DNA of 62,978 nt from Thiotrichaceae bacterium (GTDB taxonomy: Bacteria; Pseudomonadota; Gammaproteobacteria; SZUA-140): assembly GCA_002401765.2 (NCBI GenBank), contig NVTY02000008.1, positions 1 through 62,978 of the forward strand. The letters are read 5' to 3'. Positions 18,349 to 27,703 of this stretch are shown piece after piece. Within the stretch, counting starts at the first letter, position 1. Each line of letters begins with the position of its first letter. The position numbers were made by a program, and so were the translations under genes. The notes under the pieces were generated by a model that worked only from the letters and a program-made list of their open reading frames with translations, searched no databases and was not told the origin of the DNA.

Positions 18349-18680
18349 TGCCTATGGTGGGTGCAGATGAAGAGTATCTACGATACTCATAAAGTATCGA
18401 CTATACGCCAGATTACAACTCGGCATCGTTATTTATCGTTCAGCACGCCGAATAATAATATCTTCACTCTCTGCTATCGGCGGGCAATTGCCCATGTTAA
18501 CCTCAATGAATACCCCCTACTTGGTGGAGACAACCCATTGATAGCCAGTCGCCTAAAACCGACCCGCCCAATTCTGTCGCTTCCTCTGAGCTATTTAGCC
18601 AACCAGAGGAGCGTTCAATGCCCACCACCGTACCGCACGACAGAACCAATAGCGTTCAACCAATAATATACCCCATAAAC
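18349..18680. other. Intergenic stretch without recognisable gene
   Basis: Divergent gap between the DUF1488 gene and the Cys-repeat protein. A plus-strand open frame from 18361 shows no family resemblance or good ribosome site. No clear promoter or repeat was recognised. Confidence 0.5.
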
Positions 18681-19253
18681 ATGTCGTTTTTTCGATGCTT
18701 TATATTATCGTTTATTTTGCTGGCACTGATGATTGCCACACCAAGCAACACATTTGCTGAAAATTCTTCAGTTGAGATCCCCCAAAATACACAACCTGAT
18801 CGCAGCAGCAGCGGATGGAAATGTGAGCGTGGCTTTCAAAAACGAGACCATCACTGTGTTGCAATCGCATTCCCTGAAAATGCATACCTAACCGGTTCAA
18901 ATCATGGGAATGGTTGGAAATGCAGCTGGGGCCATAAAAAAATCAACGACGCCTGCATTGCGATTAAGGTTCCTCTCAATGCCTTTATAAATGCTTATGG
19001 AGACAAATGGAAATGTCATCGCGGCTATCGCGCAGACAGAGATACATGCATTAAGATAGTGGTACCAGAAAACGCTTTCTATGTTCACATGACATATGGG
19101 CCGGGCTGGAAATGTATGCGTGGCTATCACGCTAAAAAAGGCACATGCGTCGCCCTTAAGTTACCACCCAATGCCCACATTGACTCATCAGGTCACAACT
19201 GGGGATGCAACAAACCTTACCGTAAACGGGCAGACAAATGTGTTGCGCCCTAA
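18681..19253 (+). CDS. Secreted Cys-repeat protein, function unknown
   Basis: 190 residues from ATG 18681: signal peptide (FRCFILSFILLALMIATPSNTFA) followed by five tandem units of about 33-35 residues with the pattern WKCxxGYxxxxxxCVAIxxPxNA. Examples are GWKCERGFQKRDHHCVAIAF, GWKCSWGHKKINDACIAIKV and KWKCHRGYRADRDTCIKIVV. Each unit holds two cysteines about 11 residues apart, probably disulfide-bonded outside the cytoplasm. The family is not one I can name. The frame is open 21 codons upstream but the signal peptide decides the start. No operon partner. Confidence 0.75.
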   Translation: MSFFRCFILSFILLALMIATPSNTFAENSSVEIPQNTQPDRSSSGWKCERGFQKRDHHCVAIAFPENAYLTGSNHGNGWKCSWGHKKINDACIAIKVPLNAFINAYGDKWKCHRGYRADRDTCIKIVVPENAFYVHMTYGPGWKCMRGYHAKKGTCVALKLPPNAHIDSSGHNWGCNKPYRKRADKCVAP

Positions 19254-19475
19254 AAGTCTTGCGAGATGCCATTCAATTTAAAGATAGTGGTAACCAGGCC
19301 AATGGACCATCACTAAATTGGGAGCCCAGCTAAGCTAATAACATATGTCGCCTGGACTGAGCTTCCAGCGCGCCCGGAGGACAGGGCCTCATACTCCAAA
19401 ATTCACTATAAGCTCAATCCAAACCACTTGCTAAGACAATCTGAAAAGCTACGTTATATAAGCATAAATTGTGGC

Positions 19476-19613
19476 CTGGTCTGACCCGAATGGCACTAAC
19501 TTAAGGGTAATTACCATAGCCTGCTCAGTTACTTAAGCCCTTTATACATGACGTTTATGGGGAACAGATGAATGCTGTAATGGCTTAAGTTAGTGCCATT
19601 CTGGTCTGACCCC
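19476..19613. mobile_element. MITE-like element C with 18-base inverted ends
   Basis: GAATGGCACTAACTTAAG at 19488-19505 is exactly inverted at 19584-19601, enclosing 78 bases without coding capacity. The sequence CTGGTCTGACCC occurs just outside both ends (19476-19487 and 19601-19612), as a target duplication or as part of a larger repeat. A non-autonomous transposon or internal-deletion derivative is likely; the parent is not in this window. Confidence 0.7.
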
Positions 19614-19913
19614 TACATCTCAATTCGGAGGGCTGGTTTCGACCGGGAGAAGCCATTAAAGTTTCATACACTGCCCCCAGGCTCTGTCATTCCGGCGAAG
19701 GCCAGAATCTAGAAGCCACTGCTCTAGCGACGGTGGATGCCGGTATTTCAAGCACCCGACCTTTCAGATCAAATCAATGACTCTGACGCTTTTGAATTTA
19801 TTTCCGCTTTACGTATTGAAGTTATTAGCCCCGAGCGAATAAAGAAATGATTGTGATTAATGATTTTAATATGTTAAGTCAAGATTTGACCCCTTAGTTT
19901 CCTTCGTTTCTCT

Positions 19914-20064
19914 GATTTGTTCAAGTACAAGGCATAAATTCGCACGGCGACAGGGATGTAAGGAGTTAGCGCAGCGCAGGAGCCAAAGCCGAGTTTACAA
20001 ATTGTAAATGAGCAGCACAGGCATTTCCTACCGTCAATTTAAACGCCGTAATCAGGCAAATCAG
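19914..20064. repeat. Imperfect palindromic intergenic repeat D
   Basis: Starts CTGATTTGTTCAAG and ends GGCAAATCAG, with internal inverted pieces (GAGTTTACAAATTGTAAATGAG). Its core (AAGGCATAAAT ... GAGTTTACA ... GTAAATGA) is shared with MITE B at 38435-38573 although the ends differ, suggesting a common origin. Confidence 0.5.
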
Positions 20065-20093
20065 CATGCGCTGGCGCAGCTAAAAATGGAGGC

Positions 20094-20199
20094 GGCCCAT
20101 ACCCACCACACCCCGGCACACGGGTCGACTGCTGCCGCTGCTCCCTTCCAGGTCTGACGGGGTTCACAGTTTACCGTTGCGAGGGGACCGATACAGGCC
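20094..20199 (-). ncRNA. ffs: Signal recognition particle 4.5S RNA
   Basis: The minus strand holds the bacterial small SRP RNA apical loop signature: TGTGAACCCCGTCAG, then ACCTGGAAGGGAGCAGC, which binds Ffh. GGCC near the 5' end (20199-20196) pairs with GGCC at the 3' end, closing a long hairpin of about 106 bases. Works with Ffh and FtsY in cotranslational targeting of membrane proteins. Exact ends are estimated from the outer pairing. Confidence 0.92.
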
Positions 20200-20215
20200 A
20201 CCATAAACTTATCAT

Positions 20216-20306
<91 letters not shown>

Positions 20307-20731
20307 TCTTATCCGCTTAACGACTCAGCGAGACAAGGCGCAGAAGATTAAAGCAGGCGACTCTTCTATGCAAACAATAATTTAACATCACCGCCAGTCA
20401 AATTAGCGCCATACCAGCCAAAAAGATCAAATAAATACCTAATTCACTAGGTTTATCATGTACTTAAAGAAAAAATAAAGTTCCCTAATTAGAAATAAAT
20501 AAATAACCCAGTCAATTTCACGTCATATTATTTTATACTAATTTTCAATAACTTAGACTCTTAATGCCTTGCAATGTCAAAATTTTCTTTGCCACCCCCG
20601 CCAGATCGTATAAAATGCGCCCAACTTGAATGTATGGTTATTTACAGCGCATTCATGAGGGCTAAGCATCAGGGAAGGGTCCTAATCATAGACAGCACAT
20701 TTAAACGTCATTGGGATTTAGCTCATACAGC
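20307..20731. other. AT-rich intergenic region upstream of mltF
   Basis: No gene seen. A TATAAA at 20609-20614 with a weak TTTGCC 15 bases upstream could be a promoter for mltF; nothing else is recognised. Confidence 0.35.
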
Positions 20732-22204
20732 ATGAAATTTAGTCACTTACAGCATCGCATCAGCCAACGCATCATCACCATGGTGATTGCCACCTCAATG
20801 GGTTTAACGCTAACAGGCTGCGTCGAAACACCATCAATGCTTGAGCAGGTTAAAAGCCAGGGCGAACTAGTCATCGTGACCCGTAATGGCCCCACTACCT
20901 ACTATGAAGGCCCCTTTGGCGCCACTGGCCCCGAATACGATCTCGCCAACCTGTTTGCAGAGCACCTCGGGGTCACGCTCAGAGTCAAGACGGCTACCCG
21001 CCTGAATGAGATTATTCCAATGGTGGCAGAGCGTGAAGCTCACTTTGCCGCCGCCGGCTTAACTATTACGGATGAACGTCGAAAACGCATCCGTTTCAGC
21101 TCGGCCTATCAGACCATTTCACAACAAGTGGTGTACCGCGCTAGCGATACACGCCCTAAAAGCCTGCATGATATCACTGACGACTCAATCGAAGTGATCG
21201 CCGGCAGCAGCCATGCCGCACACCTACATAAGATCAGCAGGGAATATCCAGCACTGAAATGGTCTGAAACCAACGAGATCAGCAGTGACGAACTACTGTC
21301 CAAAGTGTGGCATAAAGAGCGTCGCTATGCGATTGCCGATTCTAACAATGTGCAGATGAATCAACGCTTCTATCCTGAACTACGCGTCGCCTTTGACCTC
21401 ACTGGCCCGCAACAACTCGCGTGGGCCTTTCCGCTGGGGGACGACCACAGTCTCTATCTTGAGGCGCAACAGTTCCTTAAAATGGTCAAGAAGAATGGCC
21501 AACTCGATCAAATCATGGAGCGCCACTACGGCCATATTCAGGACTTTGATTACGTCGGCACGCGCACCTTTATGCGCCACATCAACAAGCGCCTGCCTCG
21601 CTACATTGATTATTTCCACGAAGCTTCAGCACAAAACAATATTGACTGGCACCTACTCGCGGCCGTCGGCTATCAGGAATCTCACTGGAACGCGCGTGCG
21701 GTCTCTCCCACAGGAGTGCGCGGCATCATGATGCTGACCCGCGCCACTGCCGCTGACATGGGCTATACAAACCGCGTCAAACCACGCAATAGTATTATGG
21801 GCGGCGGGCGTTACCTGGCTCAGCTGATCAAACGCCTGCCAAAACGCATTCAAAACCCAGACCGTACCTGGTTTGCACTGGCTGCCTACAACATCGGCAT
21901 GGGCCACCTGCATGATGCACGCATCATCACTCAAACACGTGGCGGCAATCCAGACAAGTGGATAGACGTTAAAGAGAACCTGCCACTATTGATGCAGAAA
22001 CGCTGGTATAAAAACACAAAATACGGTTACGCACGAGGTAACGAGGCGCTTCAATATGTGGAGAATATCCGCAGTTACTATGATATTCTGGTATGGCGCA
22101 CAGAGAATGGCAAGATAGAACAGCCACTCAAAGTCACTCAGACTCAGCATGTACAGCACTCAATCTTTGAGCGTGGCTTAACGGTTGTCCCTGCGGTAAT
22201 GTAA
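20732..22204 (+). CDS. mltF: Membrane-bound lytic murein transglycosylase F
   Basis: 490 residues from the ATG at 20732 (a TTG at 20711 is also open). A lipobox, LTLTGC with Cys at about 30, makes it a lipoprotein. Residues about 40-265 form a type 3 solute-binding domain (GELVIVTRNGPTTYYEG, SSAYQTISQQVVYRA), and 285-450 an SLT domain with the catalytic glutamate in AAVGYQESHWNARAVSPTGVRGIMMLT and the closing AAYNIGMGHLHDAR. It cuts murein glycan strands at the outer membrane with 1,6-anhydro ends. Convergent with tadA, as the two genes are neighbours in enterobacteria too. Confidence 0.95.
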   Translation: MKFSHLQHRISQRIITMVIATSMGLTLTGCVETPSMLEQVKSQGELVIVTRNGPTTYYEGPFGATGPEYDLANLFAEHLGVTLRVKTATRLNEIIPMVAEREAHFAAAGLTITDERRKRIRFSSAYQTISQQVVYRASDTRPKSLHDITDDSIEVIAGSSHAAHLHKISREYPALKWSETNEISSDELLSKVWHKERRYAIADSNNVQMNQRFYPELRVAFDLTGPQQLAWAFPLGDDHSLYLEAQQFLKMVKKNGQLDQIMERHYGHIQDFDYVGTRTFMRHINKRLPRYIDYFHEASAQNNIDWHLLAAVGYQESHWNARAVSPTGVRGIMMLTRATAADMGYTNRVKPRNSIMGGGRYLAQLIKRLPKRIQNPDRTWFALAAYNIGMGHLHDARIITQTRGGNPDKWIDVKENLPLLMQKRWYKNTKYGYARGNEALQYVENIRSYYDILVWRTENGKIEQPLKVTQTQHVQHSIFERGLTVVPAVM

Positions 22205-22216
22205 TACCCAAAGGCC

Positions 22217-22678
22217 TTAGCGACGACGCTTAAAAAACGCTCGCAACAGCGCCGCACAAGGCTCAACCAACACCCCGCCTTCACACACCACATTGTGATT
22301 AAACTTTCCTGGCTGCATCAATTCAAATGCACTCTCCACCGCGCCTCGCTTTGGGTCAGGCGCACCAAATACCAAACGTTCAACCCGCGCGTGCGTAATC
22401 GCCCCGACACACATCACACAAGGTTCTAGGGTCACATACAGCGTCGTATCACAGAGACGATAGTTACCCTGCGCACGGCCCCCAGTACGTAGCACCACTA
22501 TCTCTGCATGCGCTGTGGGGTCATGCAATCCAATCGGCTGATTCCACCCCTCAGCAAGTAGCTCGCCACCTTTGACCAACACAGCACCGACTGGCACCTC
22601 ACCAGCCAGCTCTGCACGCTCGGCCAACTGCAATGCATGTCGCATCCACTGCTGATCAATTTCTAACTGGTTACTCAT
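22217..22678 (-). CDS. tadA: tRNA(adenosine34) deaminase
   Basis: 153 residues. Zinc-site motifs HAEIVVLR (with the catalytic Glu) and PCVMCVGAI are those of the CDA fold of TadA. It converts A34 to inosine in tRNA-Arg(ACG). Both motifs are complete and the length is normal. Starts at ATG 22678 with no overlap; the stop lies 12 bases from the stop of mltF on the other strand, leaving no room for separate terminators. Confidence 0.95.
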   Translation of the reverse strand: MSNQLEIDQQWMRHALQLAERAELAGEVPVGAVLVKGGELLAEGWNQPIGLHDPTAHAEIVVLRTGGRAQGNYRLCDTTLYVTLEPCVMCVGAITHARVERLVFGAPDPKRGAVESAFELMQPGKFNHNVVCEGGVLVEPCAALLRAFFKRRR

Positions 22679-22920
22679 TTCCCTTCAACACCTCTAGACT
22701 AAATTAACATCACATTCGCTTAAAGCAGCACTCACTGCTACCACATGGTTAATGAACCAAAACAGCCCCTCCACATAAAACAACGCACCTCAAACGAGCA
22801 GAGCAAATACGCCAGGAGAACATGAACACACCACAACCATTTGTTTATTATCAATAATCCAACATGGCACAGCCTTTGCTAAAGAGCCTATATTACTATT
22901 ATCGCAGCGGGGCAACCATC

Positions 22921-24408
22921 ATGTCTTCAATAGACAACCATGAACATTCAAAATTCACCCTACTGGGATTTTCAGGCAAGACTCGCATCCTCCACCTGAC
23001 CTGGCTCGCCTTCTTTATGTCCTTTGTAGTCTGGCTAGGCCTCGGCCCCTTAATGCCATTCATCAAAGAGGCATTAGACCTGAGTGATCAACAGGCCAAG
23101 GTACTCCTGATCCTTAACGTTGCTCTCACCATTCCAGCTCGCGTGGTGGTCGGTATGTTAGTCGACAAATACGGGCCGCGCATCATGTACTGCGCCATTC
23201 TTGTTTTAGGCGGTTTAATCAGTATTGGCTTTGCATGGGCTGATAGCTATGAAGCACTCGCGCTGATGCGCTTTCTCTCTGGCTTCATCGGCGCAGGCTT
23301 TGTGGTCGGTATTCGCATGATTGGCGAGTGGTATCCCGCCAGACAGACGGGTATCGCGCAGGGCATTTATGGCGGCTGGGGGAACTTTGGTTCCGCCGGT
23401 GCTGCGATGGTGCTGCCAGTGATTGCCATCAATTTCGGTGGTGATGATGGCTGGCGCATCGCACTCACTGCCGCCAGCATCGCAGCGATCGCATACGGCC
23501 TATTCTATTTCCGCAGCGTCACCGACACCCCTGAAGGCTCAACCTATTTCAAACCTAAAAAGAGCGGAGCAATGGAAATCACCAGCAAAGGGGATCTAGT
23601 GCTTTACATCTTAATGAACATCCCGCTCTATTTAGCACTGGGGGTGCTCGCGTGGAAATTGTCACCTGCACAGATGGGACTTATCGGTGACGGCACCACC
23701 TACGCCATCTACGCAGTCTTATTGACAATCTACCTCTGCCAGCTCTGGAAAATATGGCAGGTCAATGCGCACATACTGACCAAGCCGGTACCTGAGCTCC
23801 ATCGTTACAAATTCAAACAGGTCGCGATCCTCGACTGGGCCTATCTCGTCACCTTCGGTACTGAACTCGCAATCGTCTTAATGCTCGCAATGTTCTATGT
23901 TGAATGGTTCGAGCTGCCCAAAATCACCGCGGCATTATTGGCGGGTATCTATCCTTTCATTAACCTCATCGCACGCCCTGGTGGTGGCTGGCTCAGTGAC
24001 CGTATCGGTCGCAAACTGACACTCACCATCGCTTTTGCCGGCATTACTGCCAGTTATCTGGTGCTTGGCATGGTCGAAAACAGCTGGCCAATATGGCTGG
24101 TCCTCGGCATGACCATCACCGCAGGCATCTTCTCTCAGGCTGGCTCCGGAGCGGTCTTTGCGATGGTACCACTGGTACAACGACGCATGACGGGGCAGAT
24201 TGCGGGCATGGCAGGCGCCTATGGCAACGTCGGTGCAGTGACCTTTCTCACCGTAAACTCATTAGTCAGCTACGACCAGTTCTTCCTTTTCATCGGTATC
24301 GTCGCCGGCCTTGTGTTTGCTTTGATCCTTTTTTTCCTTGATGAACCTAAAGGACAAATTGCAGAAACCATGCCTGACGGCACCGTGAAAATGATCGACA
24401 TTAAGTAG
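22921..24408 (+). CDS. narK: NarK-type nitrate/nitrite MFS transporter
   Basis: 495 residues from ATG 22921 (19 more codons are open upstream). About 12 membrane segments. Nitrate-signature regions are present: GFVVGIRMIGEWYPARQTGIAQGIYGGWGNFGSAGA in the fifth helix area, and GIFSQAGSGAVFAMVPLVQRRMTGQIAGMAGAYGNVGAV in the eleventh; MFS motif A is VGMLVDKYGPR. These glycine-rich strings belong to the nitrate/nitrite porter family. The kinase/phosphatase gene begins within about 40 bases, so nitrate transport may be under its control. No nitrate reductase genes are in the window. Confidence 0.93.
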   Translation: MSSIDNHEHSKFTLLGFSGKTRILHLTWLAFFMSFVVWLGLGPLMPFIKEALDLSDQQAKVLLILNVALTIPARVVVGMLVDKYGPRIMYCAILVLGGLISIGFAWADSYEALALMRFLSGFIGAGFVVGIRMIGEWYPARQTGIAQGIYGGWGNFGSAGAAMVLPVIAINFGGDDGWRIALTAASIAAIAYGLFYFRSVTDTPEGSTYFKPKKSGAMEITSKGDLVLYILMNIPLYLALGVLAWKLSPAQMGLIGDGTTYAIYAVLLTIYLCQLWKIWQVNAHILTKPVPELHRYKFKQVAILDWAYLVTFGTELAIVLMLAMFYVEWFELPKITAALLAGIYPFINLIARPGGGWLSDRIGRKLTLTIAFAGITASYLVLGMVENSWPIWLVLGMTITAGIFSQAGSGAVFAMVPLVQRRMTGQIAGMAGAYGNVGAVTFLTVNSLVSYDQFFLFIGIVAGLVFALILFFLDEPKGQIAETMPDGTVKMIDIK

Positions 24409-24447
24409 CACACTGCATCTTTTTGATAGATGAGGCAACATAATCAG

Positions 24448-26157
24448 ATGGCGGCAACATCACTCAGCATCAACGCGGGTCAATACAGCGAAAAAGGCAA
24501 TAAGCCTCAAAATGAAGACTCCTGCGGCATTCTAGTGCCCGAGGAGCCAACACTCACCAGTAAAGGCATCGCGATTATCATTGCCGATGGTGTGAGTAGT
24601 GCCGAGGGCGGACGTGAAGCGGCAGAGTCCTGCGTAAGCGGCTTTCTTAACGACTACTTTAGCACCCCAGAATCATGGACGGTTAAGTCATCCGGCCAAC
24701 GTATTCTCGGCGCGTTGAACCATTGGCTCTATAGTCAAAACCAACGCGCGGGTGCGACATCGCAAAACCTGCTCACCACCATGAGCAGCGTGGTGATCAA
24801 ATCCACTACCGCCCACCTCTTTCATGTCGGCGACAGCCGTATCTACCACATGTCAAAACAGGGCGACCTTGAATGCATGACACGCGACCACCAGACCTGG
24901 GCGAGCAGTGAAAAGGCCTTTCTAAACCGCGCCATGGGGGCGGACACATTGGTCGAGATTGACTATCGAAATCTAGCCATTGAAGCAGGTGATCTCTTTT
25001 TACTAACCACCGATGGCGTACATGAACACATCAATCACAAAGCGCTCACCCAGACACTGCGTGAGATGCGTGACCAACCCGAACGTGCGGCAAAACAACT
25101 GGTTCGACAAGCATTAAAAAATGGCAGTGACGATAATGCGACCTGCCAGGTGGTCGTCATCGAAAGTTTGCCGGTGCAGAATGAAGAGGAGTTTTTTCAA
25201 CACCTCACCGACCTGCCCTTCCCACCGTATTTAGAACCCGGCATGATTTTGGACGGCTACAAAATTTTGCGTGAACTGCATGCCAGCAGTCGCTCCCAAC
25301 TCTATCTGGCAGTGGAGCCAGACAGCGAGGCCATGGTGGCCATCAAAACCCCCTCGGTAAATTTTGAGGACGACGCCGCATATATCGACGGTTTTCTCCA
25401 TGAAGAATGGGCCGGTCGTCGCATCAATAACAACCATGTTTTGAAGGTACTTGAGCCCAAACAGCAGCGGCGATTCTTGTACCACGTTACCGAATACATT
25501 GAAGGGCAGACATTGCGTAGCTGGATCGATGACAACCCAGAATGCACCCTTGCTGAAGCACGAAATATTATCGAACAAATCGCCCAGGGGCTACGTGGTT
25601 TTCACCGCCAGGAGATGCTGCACCAGGACCTAAAACCAGAGAACTTGATGATTGATGAACACGACACCGTAAAAATTGTCGATTTTGGCTCCACTCGCAT
25701 CGCGGGTATTCAGGAGATCAACACTCCCATTGAACGCGGAAAATTATTAGGCACGTACGATTATGCCGCGCCCGAATACTTTTTAGATGAGCCGGTCAGT
25801 AACCGCTCCGATATTTTTTCCCTCGGCGTCATCGCTTACGAAATGCTCTCAGGTGGAAAACTGCCATACGGAAAACCACTGTCAAAAAACATACTCAAAC
25901 ATGTTACCTATATCCCCGCCAAATCACATAACCCATCCGTCCCAGACTGGATTGATGGCGCACTCAGAAAAGCCACCCATCTCGATCCAGAACGGCGTTA
26001 CCAGTTGTTATCTGAATTTATGCATGATTTACAAAAACCCAACCACGAGCTCATCAAAAAAGATTTTCAACCCCTCATTGAGCGCCATCCTATCGCCTTC
26101 TGGAAAACACTGGCAATCATCTCAATCGCCACTAATCTTGCGCTGCTATTCCTCTAA
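24448..26157 (+). CDS. PP2C phosphatase-Ser/Thr kinase fusion with C-terminal membrane anchor
   Basis: 569 residues. PP2C domain about 1-245 (NEDSCGILV, IADGVSSAEGGREAAE, GDSRIYHM, TTDGVHEHI, GSDDNATCQVVV, all metal-binding acidic sites present). Kinase domain about 265-540 (AIKTPS lysine, MLHQDLKPENLMID with HQD for HRD, IVDFGSTR for DFG, APEY, SDIFSLGVIAYEMLSG). A single hydrophobic helix (TLAIISIATNLALLFL) ends it. One polypeptide can both add and remove phosphate. I prefer ATG 24448 because a decayed paralogue (46081-47839) starts at the aligned place; 24430 is also possible. It follows narK closely. Confidence 0.92.
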   Translation: MAATSLSINAGQYSEKGNKPQNEDSCGILVPEEPTLTSKGIAIIIADGVSSAEGGREAAESCVSGFLNDYFSTPESWTVKSSGQRILGALNHWLYSQNQRAGATSQNLLTTMSSVVIKSTTAHLFHVGDSRIYHMSKQGDLECMTRDHQTWASSEKAFLNRAMGADTLVEIDYRNLAIEAGDLFLLTTDGVHEHINHKALTQTLREMRDQPERAAKQLVRQALKNGSDDNATCQVVVIESLPVQNEEEFFQHLTDLPFPPYLEPGMILDGYKILRELHASSRSQLYLAVEPDSEAMVAIKTPSVNFEDDAAYIDGFLHEEWAGRRINNNHVLKVLEPKQQRRFLYHVTEYIEGQTLRSWIDDNPECTLAEARNIIEQIAQGLRGFHRQEMLHQDLKPENLMIDEHDTVKIVDFGSTRIAGIQEINTPIERGKLLGTYDYAAPEYFLDEPVSNRSDIFSLGVIAYEMLSGGKLPYGKPLSKNILKHVTYIPAKSHNPSVPDWIDGALRKATHLDPERRYQLLSEFMHDLQKPNHELIKKDFQPLIERHPIAFWKTLAIISIATNLALLFL

Positions 26158-26225
26158 AACCGCCCATTTTCTTCTAGCCTATGCGGCCCGCCGGAACCAT
26201 ACCAACGGTTGATAGAGGTGAAACA

Positions 26226-26262
26226 AAAAGGGGCCGACATCACTGTCGGCCCCTTTTTTAAT
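26226..26262. terminator. Bidirectional intrinsic terminator
   Basis: GGGGCCGACA pairs with TGTCGGCCCC around TCAC, flanked by an A run on the left and TTTTTT on the right, so it can stop transcripts from the kinase gene (plus) and from the SprA-like gene (minus). Confidence 0.9.
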
Positions 26263-26286
26263 CTGCGCTTTTCTCCCCACAAAGCG

Positions 26287-27519
26287 TTACAGAAAATAAT
26301 CTAAATTGGTTCCTCTTGGCTCACCACCTAAGCCCTGCGCGACTGAGTTAAAAGCACCTTCGAGTTGTGACTGACGATTTTTCACTTGCTCATCACGTGT
26401 ATCAACCACACTCTCCCGTACAACATCTGTTTCAGTAGTCGCAGGACCCGCTGAGCGCACAACCTCAACCGAAGCCACTTGCGACGTTTCCACAGCAGGT
26501 GCTTGATCACCTTCACCCACACTCACCGGCGCAGCCGCAACACGAACATCCTGCGCAACCGCACTCACCTCAGCACCCCCCTGCCGAGACTGCACTGAAA
26601 CATCCACAGCCGGTGCTTGAGCCGCGTTCTGCTGCACACCAGACGAAATAACATTACCAGGGTTTTGCGCGTACTCATTATTGTCGCGCCGCTGCTGCAC
26701 CACACTGTACGCCTCTTCGAGCTGTTGCTGCCGATTCTGCGTCTGCGCATTACGGTTATCGACCACCACCTCACTAGCGGCTTCACCACTAACATTAGAA
26801 GTCACTGCAACCGGTGCTGAATCCAGTGCCTCACGTGAATGACCTACCGATGCCAAAGATTGCTCGACAGACGACTCTTCTCGTCCCTCTTCAGCCCGCT
26901 GCTGACTCAACTCAACACTCGCGACTTGCGCCATTGCATTGGCTGCAGCCGCTACCTGCCGATCCTGAGCTGAAGGTTCTGCAGGAGCCAGTGCGGCGCG
27001 CTGAATCTGCTCTGCTGCGCGCACTGTTGCTGCAGGGTCACCCTGCACAGTTGAGGTATCAATTCTTACCTCACCACCTGTCGCATAGCGGCGACCATCG
27101 GGACCATCAGTGTAATTAAAACTGGCGCCACTAGTCGCACGGCTACCTGCCGCAGAAAGATGCGCCTGTTCATGCGCACGCACTTCACGGTCTCGATCTG
27201 CCAACTGTTGAACCTGACGCTGCTCACCCTCAGTTAACGTCACCTGACTATTTATTTTTTCCTGTCCGGGTGCCGCCTGTTTTTCTTCGCCATCCAGCAG
27301 TTGCGCTTTTGCCTCTTGCTCAAGATCAAGCTTGGGCTCTTTCAGTGCATGACTATTCGCAATCTCATTGGTCTGTTGTACCACACGAACATCAGGAACC
27401 GGGGCGGTTTTTTGATCCTGGACCACCGAACTTTCAGGTGATGAATCAGCGCTGCTCTGCGTGCGAATAGGCTCTCGGTTAAGAGCAGGGGAAATGGGTG
27501 GCTGCGAATTTATGATCAT
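26287..27519 (-). CDS. SprA-related putative metalloprotease-like protein
   Basis: 410 residues, low in hydrophobic stretches, rich in Gln, Ala, Glu and Ser. The central 110 residues carry the SprA-related family core: VTLTEGEQRQVQQLADRDREVRAHEQAHLSAAG with an HEQAH zinc-site-like motif, then FNYTDGPDGRRYATGGEV and DPAATVRAAEQI. The N- and C-terminal parts look disordered; the C-terminal half repeats the phrase VDNRNAQTQNRQQQLEEAYSV / VDTRDEQVKNRQSQLEGAFNSV, which may be a small duplicated module. No signal peptide is seen. Peptidase activity is unproven. Confidence 0.75.
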   Translation of the reverse strand: MIINSQPPISPALNREPIRTQSSADSSPESSVVQDQKTAPVPDVRVVQQTNEIANSHALKEPKLDLEQEAKAQLLDGEEKQAAPGQEKINSQVTLTEGEQRQVQQLADRDREVRAHEQAHLSAAGSRATSGASFNYTDGPDGRRYATGGEVRIDTSTVQGDPAATVRAAEQIQRAALAPAEPSAQDRQVAAAANAMAQVASVELSQQRAEEGREESSVEQSLASVGHSREALDSAPVAVTSNVSGEAASEVVVDNRNAQTQNRQQQLEEAYSVVQQRRDNNEYAQNPGNVISSGVQQNAAQAPAVDVSVQSRQGGAEVSAVAQDVRVAAAPVSVGEGDQAPAVETSQVASVEVVRSAGPATTETDVVRESVVDTRDEQVKNRQSQLEGAFNSVAQGLGGEPRGTNLDYFL

Positions 27520-27668
27520 AATTATGTCCAGCAGAGCCTAAATCAGGAGAATAACCGCTAACTCATACTGTCTACTATAATAGCGGCATATTATCGACCC
27601 ATGATTAAGACGGCTGTCATTTAATTCAACAGATTTAACAGAAACTTAACAACACCCCCTAGAACTAA

Positions 27669-27697
27669 TTGACAATATGACCATATTGACGTACAGT
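27669..27697 (+). promoter_or_regulatory. Promoter with overlapping palindromic operator of the persulfide operon
   Basis: TTGACA (27669-27674), 17 bases, TACAGT (27692-27697) form a plausible promoter. Inside it CAATATGACCATATTG (27673-27688) is an inverted repeat with 7-base arms, where a bound ArsR-type repressor would block polymerase. The predicted start of RNA lies at or close to the ATG at 27704. Confidence 0.55.
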
Positions 27698-27703
27698 AAG
27701 CCA

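Larger units (their letters stand above)
19254..20093. other. Repeat-rich 840-base intergenic region
   Basis: Holds no intact gene. It contains the 114-base inverted-repeat element (19488-19601), a further GTCAAGATTTGACCCC palindrome near 19878, an imperfect palindromic repeat at about 19914-20064, and a short open frame ending in VISPERIKK at about 19850 that looks like the tail of a lost gene. Looks like a landing site for small elements. Confidence 0.6.

Noticed and set aside
18361-18666. Plus-strand open frame before the Cys-repeat protein
   Set aside because: No ribosome site, no recognisable domain; composition like random intergenic DNA.
19790-19850. Open frame tail ending VISPERIKK, perhaps the end of a toxin or integrase gene
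   Set aside because: Too short to identify; no upstream remainder was found.
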